Shown here: positions 37,580 through 44,545 of the stretch, piece after piece
How positions within the stretch are numbered: position 1 is the first letter of the stretch
How the letters are laid out: every line of letters starts with the position of its first letter
Source of the DNA: Mermis nigrescens
Taxonomy: Eukaryota > Nematoda > Enoplea > Mermithida > Mermithidae
Direction of reading: 5' to 3'
Length of the DNA stretch: 64,000 nucleotides
Assembly (NCBI GenBank): GCA_036768485.1
Contig: JAVLUZ010000411.1
Location: forward strand, 155,564 to 219,563
Made by a program: the position numbers and the translations under genes
The notes under the pieces: model-generated
The model's database searches: none
Seen by the model: only the letters and a program-made list of their open reading frames with translations
Told to the model about the DNA's origin: nothing

Positions 37580-37690
37580 TAAAGCTTTAAATCTTTTATT
37601 ATTATCTTTATAATTTGATGGTAGGTTTAAACTTTAAGTTCCTCTTAGTTTACAACTCTCGCTTAGCAAGCTCATTTTTCAAAAATTGCA
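37580..37690 (+). repeat. Retroelement 3'-tail-like segment
   Basis: Closely resembles 5,265-5,365, the segment just after the GIY-YIG remnant (both with TTTACAxCTCTCGCT and AGCTCATTTTTCAAAA). It probably marks a second copy of that element's tail directly left of the virus-derived module. Confidence 0.45.
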
Positions 37691-37851
37691 AAATGTCTAC
37701 TTTTTCTGACACGTTATTTTAGTCTTTTCAAGCTTCATTAGGAAATGCTTAGAAAAAGGCGACGTGTGCACCCTGTCCAAGTTATGCCAGTATTTAAGCC
37801 CCAAGGCTGAATTTCATTCTGCTAATCTTTATGCAAAAAGCTTTATTATGA

Positions 37852-38109
37852 TCACATTTCTTCATCTAAAAAGCGCAAATTTTTTGTAAAATTTGGAAAA
37901 TTTCTTTCAAAGTTTTGGAAATTTTTTGGAAAGTTTGAAAAATTTCTTGCAGAGTTTGGAATCAATTTTATATGCTTAAGGATAGCAAATTTGTAGACAT
38001 TAGAAAATTTATTGTAAAGTTTGAAAAATTTCTTGCTGGAATTGAAAAATTTTTGCAATGAATGAAACTTTAGATCATTCAATTTGGCATTGCTCAAGCA
38101 TTGATTCAA
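37852..38109 (-). CDS. Low-complexity reading frame of unknown value
   Basis: 85 codons rich in Asn, Phe, Lys and Ser, with a degenerate 7-8 residue repeat of NFxNFxKN type toward its end that mirrors repeated TGGAAATTTT words in the DNA. It lies downstream of the TBP-like gene on the same strand. It could be an element gene, but the repetitive composition means it may not be coding. Confidence 0.2.
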   Translation of the reverse strand: MNQCLSNAKLNDLKFHSLQKFFNSSKKFFKLYNKFSNVYKFAILKHIKLIPNSARNFSNFPKNFQNFERNFPNFTKNLRFLDEEM

Positions 38110-38305
38110 CTATTTATGTGCTATATGCAATTCATGTTCTCTTTTTGCACCAGTGAGAATCATTTTTCCGCTTGTAAAGAGTAAAGCGTTACATTTCTGA
38201 ATTTATATATTAAGCCAGGAAAGAGTTCTACTTCATACATGCATTTTCTTTTAACCAACTCATAAAAGTTGCAAAGATTTATGCGAAATCCTTAATCAGC
38301 AGAGC

Positions 38306-38587
38306 CTACAATAGCTGAGGCTGTATTTTTAGGTAACAGGCTTGTGCATTTATTAGCTCTATAAAATGTTTTATTGCATTTTCGCCATCTTTAACTTTTT
38401 TAGCTCATACGCATACTATTTTACCTGACTTGAATATCAATAATGTAGCATGAGGTGGTCGATATATGATACCTGGAAATTTCTGAGGGTTATATTGTGC
38501 AGTATTTGGTAATTTTGCATATATCTCATCTAGATCAAGTGTGTCTTTAAGTGCTGCAGTAAGCACTATGTTCTGAATAGTAACCAT
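38306..38587 (-). pseudogene. Single-repeat TATA-binding-protein homologue with an internal stop
   Basis: About 93 codons from ATG. Residues 3-10 read TIQNIVLT, then LDLDEIYAKL, YNPQKFPGIIYR and LLIFKSGKIVCV. This is the order and spacing of one TBP repeat (QNIVxT, LDL, YNPxxFxGxIxR, LIFxSGKxVxxGAK). A TGA stands where TBP has Gly of GAK; after it the frame continues AKK...AIKHFIELI, as in the helix that ends a repeat, and stops at 38,306. Ordinary TBP has two such repeats; only one is present. The gene diverges from the packaging ATPase across 44 bp and so belongs to the module. Whether the TGA is decay, sequencing error or recoding is open. Confidence 0.7.
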
Positions 38588-38631
38588 TTTCTATATATAC
38601 CCACCTCTTTCTTAATATATATTTATAAACC
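38588..38631. promoter_or_regulatory. Divergent promoter between TBP-like gene and ATPase
   Basis: For the plus-strand ATPase, CTATATATAC at 38,591-38,600 starts 41 nt before its ATG. For the minus-strand TBP-like gene, TTTATAAATATA (reverse strand, about 38,630-38,618) lies about 35 nt before its ATG. Both match the spacing of boxes elsewhere in the module. Confidence 0.5.
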
Positions 38632-39245
38632 ATGATTTTTCAACACCCTTTTACTTGCCTTGTTTCGGGGCCAACAAAGTCTGGCAAGACAACTTTTGTC
38701 AGGCAATTATTAGAAAACAGAGCACACTTGTTTGATACAAAAATTAAAAAGATTTGGTGGTGCTTTGCCGAAAATAAGCCGCTGTATAGGGAAATGCAAG
38801 ATGTTTCATTTATAGAAGGGCTTCCTGATTTTAGTTATTTAAAAAGTTTAGTCCAATGCCGCAACTTCTGATATTAGATGATCTAATGCAAGAGAGCAAG
38901 GGTAATGTTCAAATTGTACAGCTTTTCACAAGGAGATGTCATCATTGGAATATTAGCATCATTCACATTGTTCAAAATGTGTTCTTTGAAGGCCTCAGAA
39001 CTTCACGCATAAACTCTGATTATATAGTCTTATTTAAAAACCCTGCTGATCAATTACAGTCACAAATTTTGTCTCGCCAACTTTATCCAACAAATTCCAA
39101 ATATTTCCTAGAAGCTTATTCTGATGCTACCTCTCAGCCACATGGCTATCTCTTGATAGATCTCACCCAAAATGCTAGAGATGAATTAAGACTTAAAACA
39201 AACATATTTAGCAAGCATCCGACTGTTTATGTAAAAAATCTATAA
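38632..39245 (+). pseudogene. Viral genome-packaging ATPase (in two overlapping frames)
   Basis: The enzyme of this FtsK/HerA/A32-type family pumps viral DNA into the capsid. The first frame (38,632-38,871) has Walker A GPTKSGKTT at residues 13-21. The second (open from 38,835, ending 39,245) has Walker B LLILDDLM, then a conserved VQNVFF-type sensor region and a C-terminal ILSRQLYP segment, as in animal adintovirus/Polinton ATPases. The frames differ by -1. The canonical slippery form T-TTA-AAA sits at 38,838-38,844, inside the 34-nt overlap and in the right register, so programmed -1 frameshifting is possible. A simple one-base deletion explains it equally well. The stop codon lies within the next gene's TATA box. 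Confidence 0.8.
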
Positions 39246-39249
39246 ATAC
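39240..39249 (+). promoter_or_regulatory. CTATAAATAC box
   Basis: Overlaps the ATPase stop codon. Its TATA starts 35 nt before the ATG at 39,276. Confidence 0.5.
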
Positions 39250-39275
39250 TAATAATGATGGTGTAACCATTAAAA

Positions 39276-39627
39276 ATGAGTAAAGAACGATTAAAACGCA
39301 ATATTGTGTGCTTACACCTTCTGAGTCGAGCAAGAAAACCTCAAAGGGAGTCAATTATAAATAATGCCAGTAAAGATCAAATACTTTGTCTCTGTGACTG
39401 TGCAAGCAATTTTTTAAATGGTAACATTCCTTTTTCCCGAAAAAGATATAAACAAACTTCGGAGATATCAAAATCAAATAAGACGTCTGGCAAATAATAA
39501 ACAAATCAGTACAAAAGAAAGAAAAAATATTATAGTACAGGACGGTGGTTTTCTTCCTCTTTTGTTAACTCCGATACTTACAATTGCAGGCAGTCTTTTA
39601 GCTGATGCAATAACAGGTAGAAAATGA
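39276..39627 (+). pseudogene. Small basic protein with membrane-active C-terminus, frame-broken
   Basis: The first frame (from 39,276) encodes a basic region with KERLKRN and SRARKPQRESII, then a Cys pair and FLNGNIPF. The second frame carries on with a basic helix (KLRRYQNQIRRLA) and ends with GGFLPLLLTPILTIAGSLLA, a Gly/hydrophobic segment. In related animal virus elements one protein holds both halves and is thought to be a membrane-active minor virion protein, comparable to adenovirus cement proteins. The break falls at a TTTTTCCC tract (39,431-39,438), pointing to a one-base homopolymer indel. The stop overlaps the next start as ATGA. Confidence 0.65.
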
Positions 39628-40190
39628 AACATACTGAAAAAATGATTCTTATACCCGCTGAAATCAGCGAGCGGACTAAACCTATTGATGTTGTGCTAGA
39701 GTCCTTGGATAATGAGATGCAGAAAGTGTTGAACAGCAAAAATATACCATCTGATTTAAAACTTATAAAATATAATCAGATACTTGGCAAATTTAAGCGA
39801 TTGCATGAACAGAAACAGGAACCGTACAAAGCCAATATAATTGAACATACAAAAGATGTACTTAGCAATAATGAAATACTAACTGCTATGCCAAAAAATC
39901 AAATTCCAAAGGCTAAAATGCTTCTCCACTTTATTCGTACAAACCCTTTTATTGAAATAGAGTCTGATGGTGAGCTTGTTATAGATGGGCAAAAAATTGA
40001 AGGCTCAAACATTACAGATTTAATTAATGATTTAGCACGTGAGCGTAAGAAAATAAGCAGACATCCTGGTACAAAGGAATTGCTGAAAGTGTTGAACCGC
40101 ACAAATGTCCCACTAGCAAGTATTGGTAATAGACAAGGTAGGGAAATTTTTGCCGCAGGTGATGACTCTGATTGGGACAAAAGTCTATAA
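39624..40190 (+). CDS. Conserved 188-aa protein of the capsid module
   Basis: Intact. Begins MKHTEKMILIPAEIS, has a long charged helical middle and a conserved C-terminal half: LVIDGQKIEGSNITDLINDL, then RERKK and NVPLASIGN. The GSNI-DLIND-RERK signature is one I recognise from the same gene position in F54H12.2-type animal elements, where its job is not established; a structural or scaffolding role is inference. Its ATG overlaps the previous stop by ATGA, which is odd for a eukaryotic template and implies reinitiation, its own transcript, or an altered upstream end. Confidence 0.7.
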   Translation: MKHTEKMILIPAEISERTKPIDVVLESLDNEMQKVLNSKNIPSDLKLIKYNQILGKFKRLHEQKQEPYKANIIEHTKDVLSNNEILTAMPKNQIPKAKMLLHFIRTNPFIEIESDGELVIDGQKIEGSNITDLINDLARERKKISRHPGTKELLKVLNRTNVPLASIGNRQGREIFAAGDDSDWDKSL

Positions 40191-40194
40191 ATAC
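40185..40194 (+). promoter_or_regulatory. CTATAAATAC box
   Basis: Contains the stop codon of the 188-aa gene. Its TATA starts 45 nt before the ATG at 40,231. Confidence 0.5.
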
Positions 40195-40230
40195 CTTGTG
40201 AGTTTCAATTTTTGTGAAATAATCACAAAA

Positions 40231-40669
40231 ATGCATGTTCAATTTACTCCCAACAATTACAACATTTGGCTGGAATATTATACAGGGCAGGCTGCCCAAA
40301 CTGGTTATGGATTGGATGGGTTTAAAAGCATCCCATACCAGCGGGGCGTTGGTCTTGGCAACTTTTTCCGCTCCCTATTCAGAATGGCCATCCCTGTTCT
40401 GCAATCAATTGGTAAGCAAGTTGGAAAGCATGCTTTAGTTGCATGTTCAAATATAGCATCCGATTTGGCCCAGGGAAAACCTCTTTTGAGTCTACTAAAA
40501 AGCATTCAAAGCGAGAAGCTGCCCAACTTTTGATGAAGCCTCTCATGCCCTAGAACATCAGCAAGGAGAGGGTCTTGGTAGTCGCCCAAAGTCTATAAAT
40601 ACTAATGCACTTGATGCGTTTTCTAAAAAACATGGCTCTCATAGACGTAAAATCTATTCCGAGTACTAA
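40231..40669 (+). pseudogene. Core/PX-type virion protein, frame-broken
   Basis: Starts MHVQFTPNNYNIWLEYY and has YQRGVGLGNFFRSLFRMAIP, the most conserved feature of this family in animal adintovirus-like elements (YQRGxGLGxxFxxLxRxxxP), followed by an Ala/Lys-rich segment (GKQVGKHALVACSNIASDLA). These proteins are compared with adenovirus core proteins that bind DNA. The opening frame stops at 40,533, but family-like sequence goes on in the other two frames: KREAAQLLMK after a TTTT tract near 40,486, then GEGLGSRPKSIN. Two indels are therefore likely. The third segment overlaps the next gene's promoter and may end at 40,669, already inside the capsid gene. Confidence 0.65.
40593..40602 (+). 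promoter_or_regulatory. CTATAAATAC box
   Basis: Its TATA starts 38 nt before ATG 40,632, which supports that codon rather than ATG 40,605 as the capsid gene start. Confidence 0.55.
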
Positions 40670-41924
40670 AACTGAGTTAGACCTTTTCACGGTCCCTCCT
40701 ACCCAAGTGGTAGTAAAGCGCGGCTTTTGGCATGAAATACAACCAACGCATCCCATAACTAATGAGGGACCATATGAATTTAGAATACCTCCCGATCCTC
40801 ATTATATTCAGCTGAACAAAAATTACATTTATATGCTACTAAGAATTAAAAAACCAACAGTTGCTGCAGGATCAGTAGTACCTGACTATGCACCTATCAA
40901 TCTTATTGGTAAAACTTTTTTCAAGCAAGTAAACTGTTTTCTAGGAGGCCGTTTAGTTCTTAACAGCTCCGATAAATATGCGTATAGATCTTATTTTGAA
41001 TGTGAATTAAATTATGGATTTGATGCAAAGCATTCACACTTACAGGCAGCATTATATTTTCATGATGGCGGCATTAATGTTGACACAAAAGATAGTAAAT
41101 CATTCAAAAAGCGAGCTGCTATGTTTAAAGATGAGAATTTTGTAGAAGTTGCGGCTCCACTGCATATTGATATGTTCTTGCAAGATAGGTATTTAGTCAA
41201 TTTTACCGATTTTCGCTTAGAATTACACAGAAATAGTAATGCATTTGCTTTGCAGTCTTTTGAAGATGTTAACTTAGATTTGAAAGTCTTTCAAATGAAA
41301 TTTTTTATTCGAAAAGTTGAGGTTTTGGACACAGTAAATTTAGCTCTAGAGCAAACAATGCTTTCATACACAGCCAAATATCCTATAAGGCGCGTAGCTA
41401 TCACTAACTTGCATATATCAAACCCTGCTAGGGAAACGCCAAATTATACATTGTTCACTGGTCAGCTACCTAGACGTATTGTATTTGCTTGTGTTGAAGG
41501 CAGTGCTTATCGAGGCAATCTAGCAAAATCGCCTTTCAACTTCAAACGTTTCAGCATATATGATGCAAAAGTAACGTGTGGGGGTATAACCTACCCTGCT
41601 TACCCACTTGGCATTGCATTCAAACATGATAGGTACTTGCAAGCCTATAATCAAATGTATGATGCACTCGATATAGGCCGTGAAGGTAATTTCATTAGCA
41701 GAGATGAGTTTAAGACAAGTCACTGCTTTTTTGTATTCGACTTGACACCTGATGCAGATGATGGGGGGCATTGGGATCTAGCACATGAAGGAACAACAAG
41801 CATAACTGTAAGGTTTGCTGATAATTTGCCTGATTCTGGCATAGAAATCATTATATATGCTGAATTTGATAATTTAATAATGATTGATAAAAATCGAAAC
41901 ACATTTCATGACTATAGTGGATAA
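40632..41924 (+). CDS. Major capsid protein, F54H12.2 family (double jelly roll)
   Basis: Intact at 430 residues from MALIDVKSIPSTKTELDLF. It matches, in order and length, the animal F54H12.2-like family: ELDLFTVPPTQ near the N-terminus, NYIYMLLRI, VNCFLGGRLV, YRSYFECELNYG, FLQDRYLVN, FIRKVEVL, YPIRRV, LFTGQLPRRIV, SPFNFKRF and a C-terminal AEFDNLIMIDKNR. Family members are hexon-like double jelly-roll capsid proteins of Polinton/adintovirus-type elements. A frame opens earlier at 40,605, but the promoter spacing and family N-termini favour 40,632. It is the least damaged gene of the module. Confidence 0.85.
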   Translation: MALIDVKSIPSTKTELDLFTVPPTQVVVKRGFWHEIQPTHPITNEGPYEFRIPPDPHYIQLNKNYIYMLLRIKKPTVAAGSVVPDYAPINLIGKTFFKQVNCFLGGRLVLNSSDKYAYRSYFECELNYGFDAKHSHLQAALYFHDGGINVDTKDSKSFKKRAAMFKDENFVEVAAPLHIDMFLQDRYLVNFTDFRLELHRNSNAFALQSFEDVNLDLKVFQMKFFIRKVEVLDTVNLALEQTMLSYTAKYPIRRVAITNLHISNPARETPNYTLFTGQLPRRIVFACVEGSAYRGNLAKSPFNFKRFSIYDAKVTCGGITYPAYPLGIAFKHDRYLQAYNQMYDALDIGREGNFISRDEFKTSHCFFVFDLTPDADDGGHWDLAHEGTTSITVRFADNLPDSGIEIIIYAEFDNLIMIDKNRNTFHDYSG

Positions 41925-42490
41925 ACATGAATACTATGGAAGTGTGACTGTAACGCAGATCACGCAAAGTTTGATAGCGCTTAGTTTACTTCTCTTTTGT
42001 AAAGGATTAATCTTTAAGCTTAACTTATCTTACTTTCTTCGCTTGGGTCGCGGATTAGATATTTAAATGTTTTGCTGCTGACAGCGGATAGATACCTAAA
42101 TCGTTGCTAAAGAGCGGATTAAGTCAAACACAGCACAAAGTATCTAATTACCTTTTACTTCGGACGACAACGGGCAATAAAGGGCGATTGGCGAAAAACG
42201 CATAGCGTGATTAAGCTAGTCAGAGGCGAATATCGGAGAAAAAGAGCGAAAAATGATATGAACACGAACTTTTATACAAGTTTCTAAAACACGTAGGTAT
42301 GCAAGGCCGGAAATCTAATTTAAGAGTTTGCGAAAAAGCAGGAAATAAGTTACTAGAACGAATACATGATATTGAAGTTTAACATGCGAAAATGAAAGTA
42401 GATACGAGCACATGGGATTTCTAAATATAGTACCTAAAAATATTCTTTTAAATTTTATCTTTCTTTGATGTTGCCGCCGCCCTGACAGAA
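41925..42490 (+). other. Spacer between capsid and protease genes
   Basis: About 570 bp without a convincing gene, unusually long for an otherwise very compact module. Short frames near 41,930-42,066 look random. It may have held the N-terminal part of the protease or received an insertion. Confidence 0.4.
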
Positions 42491-42520
42491 GTATTTAAAA
42501 TTCTTGAACGTAATATCAAA

Positions 42521-42901
42521 ATGGATATGTTTTTGGGCGTTTTTCCATTAGACCGCTTACCACCTATAAAAAACTATCCTGCAGCTATAGTGCTTAATTT
42601 GGATGCTAGCAATGAGCCTGGTTCACACTGGGTTGCTTTGTATTTTGTAAGCAAGAAACGCTGTGACTATTTTGATAGCTATGGCTTAGAGCCACCTGTG
42701 CAATTGAAGCATTATATTTCTGATAATGCGCTTTCATTTACATACAATAATGTCCAAACACAAGGGCTTTTTTCCATTAGTTGTGGACATATGTGCATCT
42801 ACTTCCTCTTATGCAGGAGTAATGATATTCCCTTCAAAAATATTGTTCTATCTATGCTGAGCGAAAAAATTTATAAATACTTCGATAAGCTTAAATTATA
42901 A
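42521..42901 (+). CDS. Adenain-type cysteine protease
   Basis: 126 residues. The catalytic pattern of the adenovirus-type maturation protease is visible: His36 in PGSHWVALYF, Asp52 in YFDSYG, Gln81 and Cys88 in SCGHMCIYF. Such proteases cleave capsid precursors during maturation. Related proteins usually have extra residues before the GVFPxDRLP segment that opens this one, so the N-terminus may be truncated. A TATTTAAAA at 42,492 lies 29 nt before the ATG and could be its promoter, which argues for the start as given. Confidence 0.8.
   Translation: MDMFLGVFPLDRLPPIKNYPAAIVLNLDASNEPGSHWVALYFVSKKRCDYFDSYGLEPPVQLKHYISDNALSFTYNNVQTQGLFSISCGHMCIYFLLCRSNDIPFKNIVLSMLSEKIYKYFDKLKL
42871..42880 (+). 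promoter_or_regulatory. TTATAAATAC box
   Basis: Lies within the last codons of the protease gene; its TATA starts 32 nt before the ATG at 42,904. Confidence 0.5.
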
Positions 42902-42903
42902 AA

Positions 42904-43680
42904 ATGGATACTAAACAATTCTATTTAACGCTTCCGAGCAATTCACAGGAAGCCAATACTGCGGCTACATTTGTAACTGGCCTGCCAAGGCAAATTATAT
43001 TATCTGGCGATTGGGAAGTTGGTTTAGCTGAGATAATTTATGCTAATACATGGCACAATGTTGCTGAGGATCAGAATATGATACAATTTTATGATTTTAA
43101 AAATAATGTACAAGTAAATTTGCTTATTCCTAGAGCTAGATACCAAAATATACACGATCTTATTAAAACAATCAGTGAGGGAATGAAAATGGTTAGTCAA
43201 AATGAAAAATTTGAATATACTGAGTACCTGACTTTCAAGTATCATGAAAATAAGAAATTTTGTCATATAGTAATTAACACTGCATACATTAAAAGCTTAA
43301 AGCTAACGAATCATTTGATGTATATGTTAGGCTTTTTAGATAGTCAGCTTAAAAATGTAAATTATACTCTTGCACAAGAAGTGACCATAGCTGCCCATCA
43401 CTCTCCTGACATGCTAGGCGGAATGCACAATTTTTACGTTTATTGCGATATAATTGATCCTCAAATTGTTGGAAACGTTTTTGCGCAACTTTTGCAGGTT
43501 GTAAACATTGAAGGAAAATGCATGGATATTGTAAACCATGCATATATTAGCCCACACTATATACCCGTGCTGAAGAAATCATTTAACACAATTGAAATAA
43601 ATATCAAAACGGATCAAAATCAGCCCGTACCTTTTGAATTCGGCAAAACTATCGTAAAATTGTATTTTAGACACCAATAG
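42904..43680 (+). CDS. Penton-like minor capsid protein
   Basis: Intact at 258 residues. Opens MDTKQFYLTLPSNSQ, with LSGDWEVGLAEIIYANTWHN at about 36-55. The FYxTLPSNxS start and the GxWEVGLAEIxYPxTWxN signature are shared by the vertex (penton-type, single jelly roll) proteins found beside F54H12.2-like capsid genes. It follows the protease by 2 bp and is itself followed at once by another TATA box. The assignment as penton comes from family context; no structure can be read from sequence. Confidence 0.75.
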   Translation: MDTKQFYLTLPSNSQEANTAATFVTGLPRQIILSGDWEVGLAEIIYANTWHNVAEDQNMIQFYDFKNNVQVNLLIPRARYQNIHDLIKTISEGMKMVSQNEKFEYTEYLTFKYHENKKFCHIVINTAYIKSLKLTNHLMYMLGFLDSQLKNVNYTLAQEVTIAAHHSPDMLGGMHNFYVYCDIIDPQIVGNVFAQLLQVVNIEGKCMDIVNHAYISPHYIPVLKKSFNTIEINIKTDQNQPVPFEFGKTIVKLYFRHQ

Positions 43681-43681
43681 A

Positions 43682-43691
43682 CTATAAATAA
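43682..43691 (+). promoter_or_regulatory. CTATAAATAA box
   Basis: Immediately after the penton stop. Its TATA starts 39 nt before ATG 43,722. Confidence 0.45.
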
Positions 43692-43721
43692 AACCTATGA
43701 AGGTTACATATAATACAAAAA

Positions 43722-44110
43722 TGATTTTCTTGTTGGTGCTCTTACATTCCACATATGGGGTTGATCCATGTATATGAAAATGAGTTATGGTAATTTGCAA
43801 TAATTTAGCAGACTATAGTAGCACGTCACACTCTGCAAAAATACAAAAAGTTCTAGTGCCGGACTACCAAATAAAAGTATATTATAATAATATTTTGTTT
43901 TTTCAAGGACCTTTGGCTGATAAGGTGCTTGATTTACATGCTGCTAATAATCATCATTATGATCTGATTACAAAAATGCCTCAAGTGCAGAACGTTTATT
44001 CCTCCAAAAACAGCGCTTTGGTGGTGCTTGTGACCCGCGCAAATCCTCTCATTCTATGCTCATGCTTAAAGAGCAGCAAAAAATGTAACGTACAGTGTAA
44101 AGAGGTGTAA
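43722..44110 (+). pseudogene. Possible secreted Cys-rich protein, frame-broken
   Basis: From the promoter-spaced ATG the frame reads MIFLLVLLHSTYGVDPCI and stops, a good signal-peptide shape. A second frame from 43,787 gives 107 residues with DYSSTSHSAKIQKVLVP and a Cys-rich end (LCSCLKSSKKCNVQCKEV). Lying back to back, they may be one secreted or virion-surface protein split by an indel, or two unrelated frames. No family recognised. Confidence 0.35.
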
Positions 44111-44236
44111 AGTCGTGTAAAGTGTAAAGTGGTGTAAAGTGTAAAGTAGTGTAAAGTGTAAACTTATGTAAAGTAGTGTAAAGTGTAAAGTGGTGTAAAG
44201 TAGTGTAAAGTGTAAACTAGTGTAAAGTGTAAAGTG
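44104..44236. repeat. GTGTAAAG tandem array
   Basis: About 130 bp of interleaved TGTAAAGTGGTGTAAAG and TGTAAAGTAGTGTAAAG units. Begins at the stop of the last module gene. Confidence 0.85.
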
Positions 44237-44375
44237 GTTCACCATCCCATTCTTATCCTATTCCTATCATAGGCCTACCTTATGCTACCCTCCCTCGGCC
44301 CCTCTTATCCTAAGTTTAAAGAGAAGGCGCTAATGAACCCTTGTTGGTGGCCCCTCCCCCTGGGACAATTTTTTG

Positions 44376-44545
44376 AAAGTTCCCGAACTCCCTTCCCCCA
44401 AGGACAAAAGTTCCCGAACTACCCCCATCCCTATGGACAACTTTTTGAAAGTTCCCGAACTACCCCCTTCCCTAGGGACTTTAGAAAATTCCCGAACTAC
44501 CCCCTTCCCCCAGGGATAAGTTTTTGAAAGTTCCGGAACTACCTC
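44376..44545. repeat. Tandem array with AGTTCCCGAACTACCCCC units
   Basis: Four to five degenerate units of roughly 40-55 bp, each with a GGGACAACTTTTTGAAAG half and a TTCCCGAACTACCCCC half. Followed at 44,585-44,620 by a short CAGGGCGCACT array. Confidence 0.8.

Noticed and set aside
39899..40299. Minus-strand frames within the capsid module
   Set aside because: Shadows of the 188-aa and core-type genes; no motif and no promoter box on that strand.
40605..40631. Upstream in-frame ATG of the capsid gene
   Set aside because: Lies 11 nt after the TATA box, too close for a transcript start; family N-termini match ATG 40,632.
41884..42066. 60-codon frame after the capsid gene
   Set aside because: Overlaps the capsid gene's end, with no promoter box or recognised motif.
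44104..44236. Telomere-like repeat
   Set aside because: GTGTAAAG units are irregular and interstitial, and do not match a known telomere unit such as TTAGGC or TTAGGG.
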